From: Massilia mucilaginosa
Lineage (GTDB): Bacteria > Pseudomonadota > Gammaproteobacteria > Burkholderiales > Burkholderiaceae_D
Direction: 5' to 3'
Length of the DNA stretch: 64,000 bases
NCBI RefSeq assembly: GCF_011682145.1
Contig: NZ_WHJH01000008.1
Span: forward strand, 1 to 64,000
Positions within the stretch are counted from its first letter, which is position 1. Each line of letters starts with the position of its first letter. The translations under genes were made by a program, and so were the position numbers. The notes under the pieces are model-generated. The model searched no databases, was not told the DNA's origin, and saw only the letters and a program-made list of their open reading frames with translations. Positions 34,682 through 44,340 of this stretch are shown one piece after another.

Positions 34682-37021
34682 ATGATCCGTATGCCGGTCT
34701 TCGTTGCGTTGCTCCTCGTGGCGGGCATCGCCTCGGCCGCCGAACCGTTCGACGACAAGTTCCGCCAGCTCGAGGAAGTGCTGCCGACGCCGAACACGAT
34801 CCGCAATGCGGCCGGCGCTCCGGGCCACGCCTACTGGCAGCAGCGCGCCGACTACACGATCCGCGCGCGCCTCGATGAAAACAAGCGCACCATCAGTGCG
34901 ACCGAGACAATCACGTACCACAACAACTCGCCGGACACCCTGTCGTACCTGTGGGTGCAGCTGGACCAGAATATCTTCAAGCCCGATTCGGACGCGCGCA
35001 TGTCGGCCACGGTGGCCTCGCGCGAGGCCTGGGCCAAGGCGCGCAGCGATGAAGACGGCATGCGCTTCGAAGGCATGCGCTCGATCCTGGAAAACCCCGG
35101 CTTCGAAGGCGGCTTCGCGATCGGCGCGGTCAAGGGCGCGGACGGCAAGCCGCTGCGCCACACGATCAACAAGACCATGATGCGGATCGACCTGCCGCAG
35201 CCGATGAAGCCGGGCGCGCGCCTGTCGTTCGACATCGACTTCAGCTTCAACATCAACGACGCCAAGGTCCAGGGCGGACGCACCGGCTACGAAAAATTCG
35301 ACGACAAGAACGACCTGTTCGAAATCGCGCACTGGTTCCCGCGCATGGCGGCGTACTACGACGTGTATGGCTGGCAGCACAAGCAGTTCCTCGGCGCCGG
35401 CGAGTTCACGCTGGAATTCGGCGACTACGACGTGCGGCTGACCGTCCCGGCCGACCATATCGTGGCCAGCACGGGCGAGCTGCAAAACCCGGGCGAGGTA
35501 TTGACGGCGACCCAGCGCGAGCGCCTGCAAAAGGCCCGCACCAGCAGCAAACCGGTGATCATCGTCACCCAGCAGGAAGCCGAAGCGGCCGAAAAATCGC
35601 GCGCCAGCGGCACCCGCACCTGGCACTACAAGGCCAGGAACGTGCGCGATTTCGCCTTTGCCAGCAGCCGCAAGTTCATCTGGGATGCGCAGGGCTACAA
35701 GAAGGGCGGCACCGACACGATGGCCATGTCGTACTACCCGAAAGAAGGCAATCCGCTGTGGGAAAAATATTCGACCCAGGCCATCGTCCACACCATCGAA
35801 CAATACAACAAGTATTCGCTGGACTACCCGTATCCGGCGGCGATCTCGGTCAATGGTCCGATCGGCGGCATGGAATATCCGATGATTTCGTTCAACGGCC
35901 CGCGTCCGACCAAGGACAAGAAGACCGGTGAGCTGACCTATTCCAAGCGCACCAAGTATGGCCTGATCGGCGTGATCATCCATGAGGTAGGCCACAACTA
36001 CTTCCCGATGATCGTCAATTCCGACGAGCGCCAGTGGACCTGGATGGACGAAGGCCTGAACACCTTCGTCCAGGGCCTGGCGCAGAACGCGTGGGAAGAG
36101 AATTATCCGCAGTCGCGCGGCGAAGCGCGCACCATCGTCGACTACATGCGTTCGCGCGACCAGGTGCCGATCATGACCAATTCCGAATCGCTGCTGCAGT
36201 TCGGGAACAACGCCTACGCCAAGCCGGCGGCGGCCCTGAACGTGCTGCGCGAGACGGTGCTGGGGCGCGAGCTGTTCGACTTCGCTTTCCGCGAGTACGC
36301 GCAGCGCTGGAAGTTCAAGCGGCCGACGCCATCGGACTTTTTCCGCACCATGGAAGACGCCTCGGGCACGGATCTCGACTGGTTCTGGCGCGGCTGGTTC
36401 TACACCACCGACGCGGTGGACGTGAGCGTGGACGGCATCACCGAATATGGCGTGAGCACCAAGAATCCGGAGATCGAAAAAGCCTGGAAAAAGGCGCGCA
36501 AGGATGCCGAGCCGGTGTCGGTGACCACCCAGCGCGACAAGGGCACGGCGCGCCGCGTGGACGCGCATCCGGAACTGAAGGACTTCTACAACGAGCATGA
36601 CGATTTCACGGTCACCAACAAGGACCGCAACAAGTACCAGGAAGCCGTGGAAGGACTGGAAGACTGGGAAAAGGCGCTGCTCGCGCAAGGCAAGCACCTG
36701 TACCTGGTCGATTTTTCGAACATCGGCGGGCTGGTGACGCCGCTGGTGCTGGAGATCGAGCTCAAGTCCGGCAAAAAAACGATCGAGCGCATTCCGGCCG
36801 AAGTGTGGCGCTACTCGTCGAAGAGAATCACGAAGCTGATCGTCACCGACGAACCGCTGGTGGGCCTGACCCACGACCCATACTGGGAAACGGCCGATAT
36901 CGACAACAGCAACAATGCCTGGCCGCGCAAGATTACGCCGTCGCGCCTGGAGCTGTTCAAGACCGACCGCACCAAGGACGACCTGATGAAGGACTTCAAC
37001 ACGCCGTTGAAAACCAAGTAG
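34682..37021 (+). CDS. M1-family metallopeptidase (first of tandem pair)
   Basis: A 779-residue secreted zinc peptidase with a signal peptide (residues 1-19). The exopeptidase motif appears as GGMEYP, and the zinc site is HEVGH (H434, E435, H438) with the third ligand E457 exactly 18 residues later (WMDEGLN). The N-terminal beta domain and C-terminal region fit M1 enzymes. It would cut peptides in the periplasm or outside the cell. AGGGAA precedes the ATG. A close paralogue follows 57 bp downstream, then a DUF6702-type protein and a TonB-dependent receptor, which suggests one peptide- or metal-uptake operon. A hairpin lies between the two peptidase genes. Confidence 0.9.
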   Translation: MIRMPVFVALLLVAGIASAAEPFDDKFRQLEEVLPTPNTIRNAAGAPGHAYWQQRADYTIRARLDENKRTISATETITYHNNSPDTLSYLWVQLDQNIFKPDSDARMSATVASREAWAKARSDEDGMRFEGMRSILENPGFEGGFAIGAVKGADGKPLRHTINKTMMRIDLPQPMKPGARLSFDIDFSFNINDAKVQGGRTGYEKFDDKNDLFEIAHWFPRMAAYYDVYGWQHKQFLGAGEFTLEFGDYDVRLTVPADHIVASTGELQNPGEVLTATQRERLQKARTSSKPVIIVTQQEAEAAEKSRASGTRTWHYKARNVRDFAFASSRKFIWDAQGYKKGGTDTMAMSYYPKEGNPLWEKYSTQAIVHTIEQYNKYSLDYPYPAAISVNGPIGGMEYPMISFNGPRPTKDKKTGELTYSKRTKYGLIGVIIHEVGHNYFPMIVNSDERQWTWMDEGLNTFVQGLAQNAWEENYPQSRGEARTIVDYMRSRDQVPIMTNSESLLQFGNNAYAKPAAALNVLRETVLGRELFDFAFREYAQRWKFKRPTPSDFFRTMEDASGTDLDWFWRGWFYTTDAVDVSVDGITEYGVSTKNPEIEKAWKKARKDAEPVSVTTQRDKGTARRVDAHPELKDFYNEHDDFTVTNKDRNKYQEAVEGLEDWEKALLAQGKHLYLVDFSNIGGLVTPLVLEIELKSGKKTIERIPAEVWRYSSKRITKLIVTDEPLVGLTHDPYWETADIDNSNNAWPRKITPSRLELFKTDRTKDDLMKDFNTPLKTK

Positions 37022-37025
37022 CAAG

Positions 37026-37055
37026 GGCGGGCACGATCGGGTGCCCGCCTCTTTT
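37026..37055 (+). terminator. Hairpin between the two M1 peptidase genes
   Basis: A GC-rich stem (GGCGGGCAC paired with GTGCCCGCC) is followed by a short CTTTT run. The weak T tract suggests partial termination, which would lower expression of the downstream genes relative to the first peptidase. Confidence 0.55.
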
Positions 37056-37078
37056 CGCATGACACGAGCCTGCCCCCA

Positions 37079-39442
37079 ATGATCATCAAACACCTTTCCC
37101 TGGCCCTGGCGGCCTGCCTGGCTTGCGCCACCGCTGCGGCGGCACCGGCTTTCGACGACAAGTTCCGCCAGCTCGAGGAGCTGCTGCCCACGCCCGGCAT
37201 CACCCGCACCGCGTCGGGTGCGCCCGGCCACGCCTACTGGCAGCAACGCGCCGACTACAAGCTGCGCGCCACGCTCGATGAAGCCAAGCGCCGCATCGAT
37301 GGCAGCGGCACGGTCACCTACCATAACAATTCGCCGGATACGCTCTCGTACCTGTGGGTGCAGCTGGACCAGAACATGTTCCGCGCCGATTCGGACAACC
37401 GCGCCATCTCCACCGTGCCTTCGCGCGAGGCGTGGGCCAAGGCGACCGAGGCGGACGGCATGCGTTTCGAGGCGATGCGCTTCATCGCCCTGAGCCGCAG
37501 CTTCGATGGCGGCTTCAATATCACCAGCTTGAGCGATGGCGGCGGCCAGCCGCTCAGGTACACCATCAACAAGACCATGATGCGGATCGACCTGCCGCAG
37601 CCGATCAAGCCCGGTTCGCGCTTCTCGTTCCAGATGGCGTGGAATTTCAACATCCCCGAAATGAATGTGCTCGGACGCCGCTCCGGCTACGAAAAATTCG
37701 AGGAAGACAAGAACGACCTGTTCGAAGTCGCCCAGTGGTACCCGCGCATGGCGGCCTATTACGATGCGGCCGGCTGGCAGAACAAGCAGTACCTCGGCGA
37801 CGGCGAATTCACCCTGGAGTTCGGCGACTACGACATCGAACTGACCGTCCCGGCCGACCATATCGTGGCCAGCACGGGCGAGCTGCAGAATCCCGGCGCT
37901 GTGCTCAGCGCCGCCCAGCGCGAACGCCTGCGGCAGGCGCGCACCAGCAGCAAACCGGTACTCATCGTCACGCAAAAGGAAGCCGAAGCGGCCGAAAAAT
38001 CGCGCTCAAGCGCCAGCAAGACCTGGCACTACAAGGCGAACAACGTGCGCGATTTCGCCTTTGCCAGCAGCCGCAAGTTCATCTGGGATGCGCAGGGCTA
38101 CAAGAAGGGCGGCACCGACGTGATGGCGATGTCGTACTACCCGAAGGAAGGCAATCCGCTGTGGGAGCGCTATTCGACCCAGGCCATCGTCCACACCATC
38201 GAGCAGTACAACAAGTACGCCTTCGACTATCCGTATCCGATCGCGATCTCGGTCAACGGCCCGGTGGGCGGGATGGAATACCCGATGATTTCATTTAACG
38301 GTCCGCGTCCGACCAAGGACAAGAAGACCGGTGAACTGACCTATTCGCGCCGCACCAAGTATGGCCTGATCGGCGTGATCATCCACGAGGTGGGCCACAA
38401 CTACTTCCCGATGATCGTCAATTCCGACGAGCGCCAGTGGACCTGGATGGACGAGGGCCTGAACAGCTTCCTGGAGTACCTGTCCGAGCGCGCCTGGGAA
38501 GAAGACTTCCCCGACACGCGCGGCGATCCGCGCGCCATCGTCGACTACATGCGCAGCAAGAACCAGGTGCCGGTGATGACCGATTCGGAGTCGGTTCTCC
38601 AGCGCGGCAACAACGCCTACGCCAAGCCGGCCACCTCGCTGATCGTGCTGCGCGAGACGGTGCTGGGACGCGAGCTGTTCGACTTCGCCTTCCGCGAGTA
38701 CGCGCAGCGCTGGAAGTTCAAGCGCCCTACCCCGGCCGACTTTTTCCGCACCATGGAAGACGCCTCCGGCACGGACCTCGACTGGTTCTGGCGCGGCTGG
38801 TTCTACACCACCGACGCGGTGGACGTCAGCGTCGACGGCATCACCGAATATGGCGTCATCACCAAGAATCCGGAAATCGAAAAAGCCTGGAAAAAGGCGC
38901 GCAAGGATGCCGAGCCGGTGTCGGTGACGACCCAGCGCGACAAGGGCATGGCGCGCCGCGTCGACGCGCATCCGGAACTGAAGGACTTCTACAACGAGCA
39001 TGACGACTTCACGGTCACCAACAAGGACCGCAACAAGTACCAGGAATCCCTGGAAGGGCTGGAAGACTGGGAAAAGGCGCTGCTCGCGAAGGGCAAGCAC
39101 CTGTACCTGGTCGATTTTTCCAACATCGGCGGGCTGGTGACGCCGCTGGTGCTGGAGATCGAGCTCAAGTCCGGCAAAAAGACGATCGAGCGCATTCCGG
39201 CCGAAGTGTGGCGCTACTCGTCGAAGAGAATCACGAAGCTGATCGTCACCGACGAACCGATGGTCGGCCTGACCCAGGACCCGTATTGGGAAACGGCCGA
39301 TATCGACAACAGCAACAATGCCTGGCCGCGCAAGATTACGCCGTCGCGCCTGGAACTGTTCAAGACCGACCGCAGCAAGGACGACTTGATGAAGGACTTC
39401 AAGACACCGTTGAAATCCAAAGACGGCAAGGCCGCGCAATGA
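37079..39442 (+). CDS. M1-family metallopeptidase (second of tandem pair)
   Basis: A 787-residue paralogue of the preceding gene, with a signal peptide (residues 1-22) and the same GGMEYP and HEVGH...WMDEGLN zinc site (H436 to E459). The two proteins differ in many places in the first 250 residues. They are almost identical over roughly the last 300 (from the YAQRWKFKRPTP stretch onward), at the DNA level as well. That points to a tandem duplication kept similar by gene conversion. The region after the active site differs locally (FLEYLSERAWEEDF against FVQGLAQNAWEENY), so substrates may differ. The stop overlaps the start of the next gene. Confidence 0.9.
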   Translation: MIIKHLSLALAACLACATAAAAPAFDDKFRQLEELLPTPGITRTASGAPGHAYWQQRADYKLRATLDEAKRRIDGSGTVTYHNNSPDTLSYLWVQLDQNMFRADSDNRAISTVPSREAWAKATEADGMRFEAMRFIALSRSFDGGFNITSLSDGGGQPLRYTINKTMMRIDLPQPIKPGSRFSFQMAWNFNIPEMNVLGRRSGYEKFEEDKNDLFEVAQWYPRMAAYYDAAGWQNKQYLGDGEFTLEFGDYDIELTVPADHIVASTGELQNPGAVLSAAQRERLRQARTSSKPVLIVTQKEAEAAEKSRSSASKTWHYKANNVRDFAFASSRKFIWDAQGYKKGGTDVMAMSYYPKEGNPLWERYSTQAIVHTIEQYNKYAFDYPYPIAISVNGPVGGMEYPMISFNGPRPTKDKKTGELTYSRRTKYGLIGVIIHEVGHNYFPMIVNSDERQWTWMDEGLNSFLEYLSERAWEEDFPDTRGDPRAIVDYMRSKNQVPVMTDSESVLQRGNNAYAKPATSLIVLRETVLGRELFDFAFREYAQRWKFKRPTPADFFRTMEDASGTDLDWFWRGWFYTTDAVDVSVDGITEYGVITKNPEIEKAWKKARKDAEPVSVTTQRDKGMARRVDAHPELKDFYNEHDDFTVTNKDRNKYQESLEGLEDWEKALLAKGKHLYLVDFSNIGGLVTPLVLEIELKSGKKTIERIPAEVWRYSSKRITKLIVTDEPMVGLTQDPYWETADIDNSNNAWPRKITPSRLELFKTDRSKDDLMKDFKTPLKSKDGKAAQ

Positions 39443-39915
39443 AGCGCCGCCTCGCGCTGGGCGCGCTGCTGGCCTGCGCCTGCCTCGGCGCGCAGGCGCA
39501 CCGCTTTCACGCGGGGATCACCGATATCTCGTTCAACCAGAACACCGGCAGCATCGAAGTCGTGCACACCTACATGGCGCACGATATCGAAGCGCTGCTG
39601 GCCAACCTGTACCAGCGCCAGCTCGACCTGTCCGACCCGCAGGACGAAGCGGTGCTGCGCAAATACGTCGACAGGCAGTTCTACCTGCTCGGCGCCGACA
39701 GGGCACGCCTGCCGCTGCGCTGGGTCGGCGTGAGCACCAGCGTCGAGAGCGTGGTGATCTACCAGGAAGTGGAAAAGACCCCGCTGGCGGCCGTCGTGCG
39801 CGTGCATGACGAGGTCTTGTCCGACTTTTTGCCCGACCAGGTCAATACCGTCAACATCAACCGCGGCGGCACCATCGGCACGCTCACTTTTGAGCGCAAC
39901 AAAAAAGAACAGTAA
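39439..39915 (+). CDS. Secreted DUF6702-type protein
   Basis: A 158-residue protein with a signal peptide (cleaved after AQA, residue about 20). Its mature form begins HRFHAGITDISFNQ, typical of the DUF6702 family of small envelope proteins often found between M1 peptidases and TonB receptors. The function is not established. The start overlaps the peptidase stop (ATGA), so it is translationally coupled. It ends 11 bases before the receptor gene. Confidence 0.75.
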   Translation: MKRRLALGALLACACLGAQAHRFHAGITDISFNQNTGSIEVVHTYMAHDIEALLANLYQRQLDLSDPQDEAVLRKYVDRQFYLLGADRARLPLRWVGVSTSVESVVIYQEVEKTPLAAVVRVHDEVLSDFLPDQVNTVNINRGGTIGTLTFERNKKEQ

Positions 39916-39926
39916 CTACCGTGACC

Positions 39927-41945
39927 ATGCAAGCAGCTTTACGCCTTTCCCCGATCGCCCTGTCCCTCCTGTTGTGCCACAGCGCCGCGCGCGCCGACGA
40001 CCTGGTGCTCCAGCGCGTGCTGATCGACGGTTCGCGCGCCAGCCAGCTCGGCATCGCGGACGCGGCCAACGCCGGCAGCCTGAGTCAGAAGCAGCTGGAA
40101 ATGCGCACCGTGTACCGCCCCGGCGAACTGCTCGAAGCGGTCCCCGGCCTGATCGCCACCCAGCACAGCGGCGAGGGCAAGGCCAACCAGTTTTTCCTGC
40201 GCGGCTTCAACCTCGATCACGGCACCGACCTGCGCACCACGGTGGACGACATGCCGGTCAACCAGCGCAGCCACGCGCATGGCCAGGGCTGGACCGACCT
40301 CAATTTCCTGATTCCCGAGCTGGCCGCGCGCATGGATTACCGCAAAGGCCCGTACTCGGCGCGCGATGGCGACTTTGCTTCGGCCGGCGCGGCGGCGATC
40401 ACCTACGCCAATCGTCTGGCGCAAACGACCACCAGCGCCAGCATCGGCCAGATCGGCTTTGCGCGCGCGCTGCTGGCCGGTTCGCCCGAGGCGGGTCCCG
40501 GCAACCTGCTGTACGCGCTGGAGGCGATGCACAACGATGGCCCCTTCACCCGGCCCGACGACTACCGCAAGGTCAACGCCGTGCTGCGCTACAGCCAGGG
40601 CTACGCCAACAACGGTTTCACGATCAGCGCCATGGCCTACCGCGCCAGCTGGAATGCGACCGACCAGATTCCCCAGCGCGCCGTCGACGATGGCACCCTG
40701 GGACGCTTCGCCGCCATCGACGACAGCGATGGCGGCCAGGCGCGCCGTTACAGCCTGTCCGGCGTATGGCGCCGCACCGGCGCGGAACAGGCGTCCAAGG
40801 TCAACGCCTACGTGATCCGCAACCAGCTCGACCTGTATTCGAACTTCACGTATTTTCTCAACGATCCGCTCAACGGCGACCAGTTCAGCCAGCCGGACCG
40901 GCGCGTGACCAGCGGTGTCGACGCCACCCACACCTGGCATGGCCACGGCACCGGCGTCAATTCAGACCTGACAGTCGGCCTGCAACTCCAGAACGACAAT
41001 ATCTTCAACGGTTTGTACAACACGCGCCGGCGCGAGCGCCTTTCCACCACGCGCGAAGAGCACGTCGTCGAATCGAGCCTCGGCCTGTTCGCCGAACACC
41101 AGGTGCGCTGGAGCGACAAGCTGCGCAGCAGGGCCGGCCTGCGCGCCGACAGCTACCGCTTCGATGTGCGCGACAGCGGCGGCGCGGCGCGCTCGCGCGA
41201 CCATCAGCTCAGTCCTTCGCTGAACCTGATTTTCGGCCCGTGGGCGCAGACCGAGTGGTATCTCAACGCCGGCAACGGCTTTCACAGTAACGATGCGCGC
41301 GGCACGGTCGAGCGCACGGCGCCCGCGCCGGGCCTGGCGCGCACGCGCGCTCTGGAAGTGGGTGTGCGCAGCGAGCTTGTGCCCAGGCTGCAAAGCGCGT
41401 TGTCGCTGTACCGGCTCGACATGGCGTCGGAACTGGTCTACGTCGGCGACGCCGGCAACACCGAAGCCGGCCCCGCCAGCCGCCGCACCGGAATCGAGCT
41501 GTCGAACTACTACAAGCCGTTCAAATGGCTCTCGCTCGATCTCGACCTGGCTTTCGCCCGCGCGCGCGCGCGCGGCGCGGGAGTGGCCGCGGGCGCGGAC
41601 CGCATCGCCGGCGCGGTCGAAGGCGTGGGCCAGTTCGCGCTGACGCTCGAGCGCGGACCCTGGTCGGGCGCGCTGCGCCTGCGTTATGTGGGCGCGCGTC
41701 CGCTCATCGAAAACAACAGCGTGCGCGCAGCGGGCAGCACCACCATGAATGGCCGCATCGGCTACCGCCTCGCCAACGGGCTGCTGCTGGAGATCGAAGG
41801 CTTCAACCTGACCAACCGGCGCGATTCGGCAATCGCCTACTATTATGAATCGCGCCTGCCAAATGAAGCCGCCGAGCGCGAGGACGTGCACTTCCACCCG
41901 GTCGAATCGCGCTCGCTGCGGCTGACGCTGGTGAAAAAATGGTAA
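39927..41945 (+). CDS. TonB-dependent outer-membrane receptor
   Basis: A 672-residue outer-membrane receptor with a signal peptide (residues 1-23, ARA). A plug domain follows (about 50-160; LLEAVPGLIATQHSGEGKANQ, FLRGFNLDHGTDLRT), then a beta-barrel ending in a terminal aromatic residue (TLVKKW). It would import a substrate with energy from TonB. Its place behind two M1 peptidases suggests a peptide, metal-peptide or related ligand. The conserved HAHGQGWTDLNFLIPE stretch is shared by a subgroup of such receptors. I chose the ATG at 39927; a GTG six bases earlier is also open. Confidence 0.88.
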   Translation: MQAALRLSPIALSLLLCHSAARADDLVLQRVLIDGSRASQLGIADAANAGSLSQKQLEMRTVYRPGELLEAVPGLIATQHSGEGKANQFFLRGFNLDHGTDLRTTVDDMPVNQRSHAHGQGWTDLNFLIPELAARMDYRKGPYSARDGDFASAGAAAITYANRLAQTTTSASIGQIGFARALLAGSPEAGPGNLLYALEAMHNDGPFTRPDDYRKVNAVLRYSQGYANNGFTISAMAYRASWNATDQIPQRAVDDGTLGRFAAIDDSDGGQARRYSLSGVWRRTGAEQASKVNAYVIRNQLDLYSNFTYFLNDPLNGDQFSQPDRRVTSGVDATHTWHGHGTGVNSDLTVGLQLQNDNIFNGLYNTRRRERLSTTREEHVVESSLGLFAEHQVRWSDKLRSRAGLRADSYRFDVRDSGGAARSRDHQLSPSLNLIFGPWAQTEWYLNAGNGFHSNDARGTVERTAPAPGLARTRALEVGVRSELVPRLQSALSLYRLDMASELVYVGDAGNTEAGPASRRTGIELSNYYKPFKWLSLDLDLAFARARARGAGVAAGADRIAGAVEGVGQFALTLERGPWSGALRLRYVGARPLIENNSVRAAGSTTMNGRIGYRLANGLLLEIEGFNLTNRRDSAIAYYYESRLPNEAAEREDVHFHPVESRSLRLTLVKKW

Positions 41946-42003
41946 AGGAGCGATATCCTCAGCACTCCCGACGGCCGGTGGCGAAAAATGCTACGCTATC
42001 GGG

Positions 42004-42741
42004 ATGACAACACACGCACCGCCATTTAACGATATCTCCCAACTCACAAGCGCGCTGCGCACCAGCGGCTACGCCCTGCTGCGCCCCGCCGATGTGGCCT
42101 CGCTGGCCGGCTGCGGCCTTGATGACCTGAACACCCTGGTCGCCAGCTGGGACCAGCTTGCGCCCGACAACTACCTCAAGGACGGTGGCAATTACCGGCG
42201 CCGGCGCCACTCCTGCTTCATCCAGGACGGCGCCACGCTGACCCAGACCGCGCACCGCGCGCACTGGCAGCCGATCGAATACAACGCCCTGCACGGCGGC
42301 ATGCACCGCCTGTTCGAACCGGTCGAGCCAAGCACGGTGGCGCTGCCGGCGTGGGGCAAGCTGCTGCGCGCCCTGGGCGACGTCTGTTCGCGCGTGCGCC
42401 CGGCGCAGCCCTGGTACGTGGAAGCGCACCAGTTCCGCATCGATACGCTCGAAGGCATCGGCCGCCCCACCCCGGAAGGCGCGCACCGCGACGGCGTCGA
42501 CTTCGTGGCCGTGCTGCTGGTCGGGCGCAGCCATATCAAAGGTGGCGAGACGCGCATTTTCGAAGCCGCCGGCCCGGATGGAAAGCGCTTCACCATGCTC
42601 GAACCATGGACCCTGATCCTGCTCGACGACGCCACCGTCATCCACGAATCGACCCCGATCCAGCCCGATGGCGAGAACGGCCACCGCGATACCCTGGTGC
42701 TGACCTGGCGCACGGGAGGCTTCCAGGGCGACACGGAGTAA
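42004..42741 (+). CDS. 2OG-Fe(II) dioxygenase family protein
   Basis: A 245-residue protein of the 2OG-Fe dioxygenase group that includes bacterial amino-acid hydroxylases. The iron site is seen as H-x-D in GAHRDGVDFV and the distal His in VIHESTPI, followed by an Arg for 2-oxoglutarate in the HRDTLVLTWR strand. It probably hydroxylates a free amino acid or a small related molecule in the cytoplasm. It lies 58 bp after the TonB receptor on the same strand and may or may not be in its operon. The ribosome-binding site is weak. Confidence 0.82.
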   Translation: MTTHAPPFNDISQLTSALRTSGYALLRPADVASLAGCGLDDLNTLVASWDQLAPDNYLKDGGNYRRRRHSCFIQDGATLTQTAHRAHWQPIEYNALHGGMHRLFEPVEPSTVALPAWGKLLRALGDVCSRVRPAQPWYVEAHQFRIDTLEGIGRPTPEGAHRDGVDFVAVLLVGRSHIKGGETRIFEAAGPDGKRFTMLEPWTLILLDDATVIHESTPIQPDGENGHRDTLVLTWRTGGFQGDTE

Positions 42742-42837
42742 AAAACAGTGACATTATCGTATCTGTAAATTTACCATGTGGGGCGATAAATCCGATATAG
42801 TCGTGTGCAACGCAGCCGCCGTGCAAGGAGCCATGTC

Positions 42838-44196
42838 GTGGACTCGACGTACCAAATCCAGCCAGAAGAATTCGAGATACTGATCGTCGAAGACAGCCCG
42901 ACCCAGGCCGAGCGGCTGCGGCGGCTGATCCAGTCCAAGTCGTACCAGGTGCGCGTGGCCCTGAACGGCCAGCTGGCGCTTGCCCTGATCCGCGAGCAAA
43001 AGCCCGACCTGGTCCTGTCGGACATCATCATGCCCGAGATGGACGGCTACGAACTTTGCCACATCATCAAGTCCGACCCGGCCCTGCGCGACATCCCGGT
43101 GATCCTGGTGACGGCGCTGAACGACCCCAAGGACATCATCCGCGGCATCGAGTGCGGCGCCGATAATTTCGTGCGCAAGCCGTATGCCGAGGATTACCTG
43201 CTCAGCAGGATCAGCCACATGCTGCTCAACCTGCGCCTGCGCGAAGGGCCGCCGCCGGAGGTGGAGGCGGGCATCGCGCTTTATCTCGGCAACCAGAAGC
43301 ACTTCATCAACGCCGGGCGCCAGCAAATCCTGGACCTGCTCATTTCGACCTACGAGCAAGCGGTGCAGGTCAACAGCGAGCTGCAGGCGCGCGAGCGCCA
43401 GGTGATCGAACTCAATATGCGCCTGGCGCACCACGCGGCCGAACTCGAAACCATCAACCGCGAAATCGCGCACAAGAACCTGGAACTGGCCGAGGCGAGC
43501 CGCATGAAGTCGGCCTTTATCGCCAATATGTCGCACGAGCTGCGCACGCCGCTCAATGCCATCATCGGCTTTACCGGGGCGCTGCTGATGAAGCTTCCCG
43601 GCCCGCTCACGCCGGATCAGGACAAGCAGCTCAACACCATCCGTTCGAGCGCGCGCCATCTGCTATCGCTGATCAACGACATCCTCGATGTGGCCAAGAT
43701 CGAAGCCGGCAAGGTGACCTTGGCACTGGAGCGGGTGCAGTGCCAGGACCTGCTGAACCATACGGCCGACACCCTGCGTCCGCTGGCCGCGCAAAAGGGG
43801 CTGTCGCTGTCGGTGGAGCTGCCGCTCGAAGCGATCGTGATCGATTCGGACCGGCGCGCGCTGACCCAGATTATTATCAATCTGGTTAACAACGCGATCA
43901 AGTTTACGGACCAGGGATCGGTGAAGGTGGCCTTGTCGCAGCGGCTCGACGCCAGCGGGCTGCTCACGGAGTTCAGTGTGAGCGACAGCGGGGCCGGCAT
44001 CAAGCCGGAAGACCAGTCGAAGCTGTTCCAGGCATTTTCGCAGCTCGATTCGACCTCGACCCGGCATGCCGAAGGAGCGGGACTGGGGCTGTACCTGTGC
44101 CAGAACCTGGCCAATCTGCTGGGCGGGAACCTGTATTTCACCAGCGACTACGGCACCGGCAGCACCTTCACCCTCGCTTTGCGCGAAAAACGCTAA
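42838..44196 (+). CDS. Response receiver/histidine kinase (two-component signalling)
   Basis: A 452-residue cytoplasmic protein. An N-terminal receiver (ILIVEDSPTQ; acceptor D62 in LVLSDIIMPEMDG; Lys in VRKPY) is followed by a coiled coil (about 170-225). Then come a HisKA segment with H233 (MSHELRTPLNAI) and an HATPase domain (NLVNNAIKFT, DSGAGI, GAGLGLYLC). The receiver-first order suggests it is controlled by another kinase and passes the signal on. The GTG at 42838 was chosen because GGAG lies 7 bases before it; the nearby ATG at 42833 is out of frame. No partner lies next to it. Confidence 0.9.
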   Translation: MDSTYQIQPEEFEILIVEDSPTQAERLRRLIQSKSYQVRVALNGQLALALIREQKPDLVLSDIIMPEMDGYELCHIIKSDPALRDIPVILVTALNDPKDIIRGIECGADNFVRKPYAEDYLLSRISHMLLNLRLREGPPPEVEAGIALYLGNQKHFINAGRQQILDLLISTYEQAVQVNSELQARERQVIELNMRLAHHAAELETINREIAHKNLELAEASRMKSAFIANMSHELRTPLNAIIGFTGALLMKLPGPLTPDQDKQLNTIRSSARHLLSLINDILDVAKIEAGKVTLALERVQCQDLLNHTADTLRPLAAQKGLSLSVELPLEAIVIDSDRRALTQIIINLVNNAIKFTDQGSVKVALSQRLDASGLLTEFSVSDSGAGIKPEDQSKLFQAFSQLDSTSTRHAEGAGLGLYLCQNLANLLGGNLYFTSDYGTGSTFTLALREKR

Positions 44197-44227
44197 AAAA
44201 ACGCCCGCGACCTTGACGGTGCGGGCG
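44194..44227 (-). terminator. Intrinsic terminator for the DUF1501 gene
   Basis: Read on the minus strand, a GCCCGC/GCGGGC stem extended by ACC/GGT is followed by a run of seven T. It lies about 115 bp after the DUF1501 stop and partly overlaps the end of the kinase gene on the other strand. Confidence 0.65.
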
Positions 44228-44340
44228 GCAATCCAATCTTCTGAGAAAACTGGAGGAGACAAGTCCACTATATTCTCATTTATGGTGCGCTGCAATACGG
44301 TAGTTTTACGGTGTTGCGCTACGGATACAAACATTTCACC

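Noticed and set aside
34640-37975. A minus-strand open frame of 1111 codons opposite the M1 peptidases
   Set aside because: It spans two complete plus-strand enzymes with intact zinc sites, and its own product shows no recognisable motif; it is a shadow of GC-rich coding sequence.
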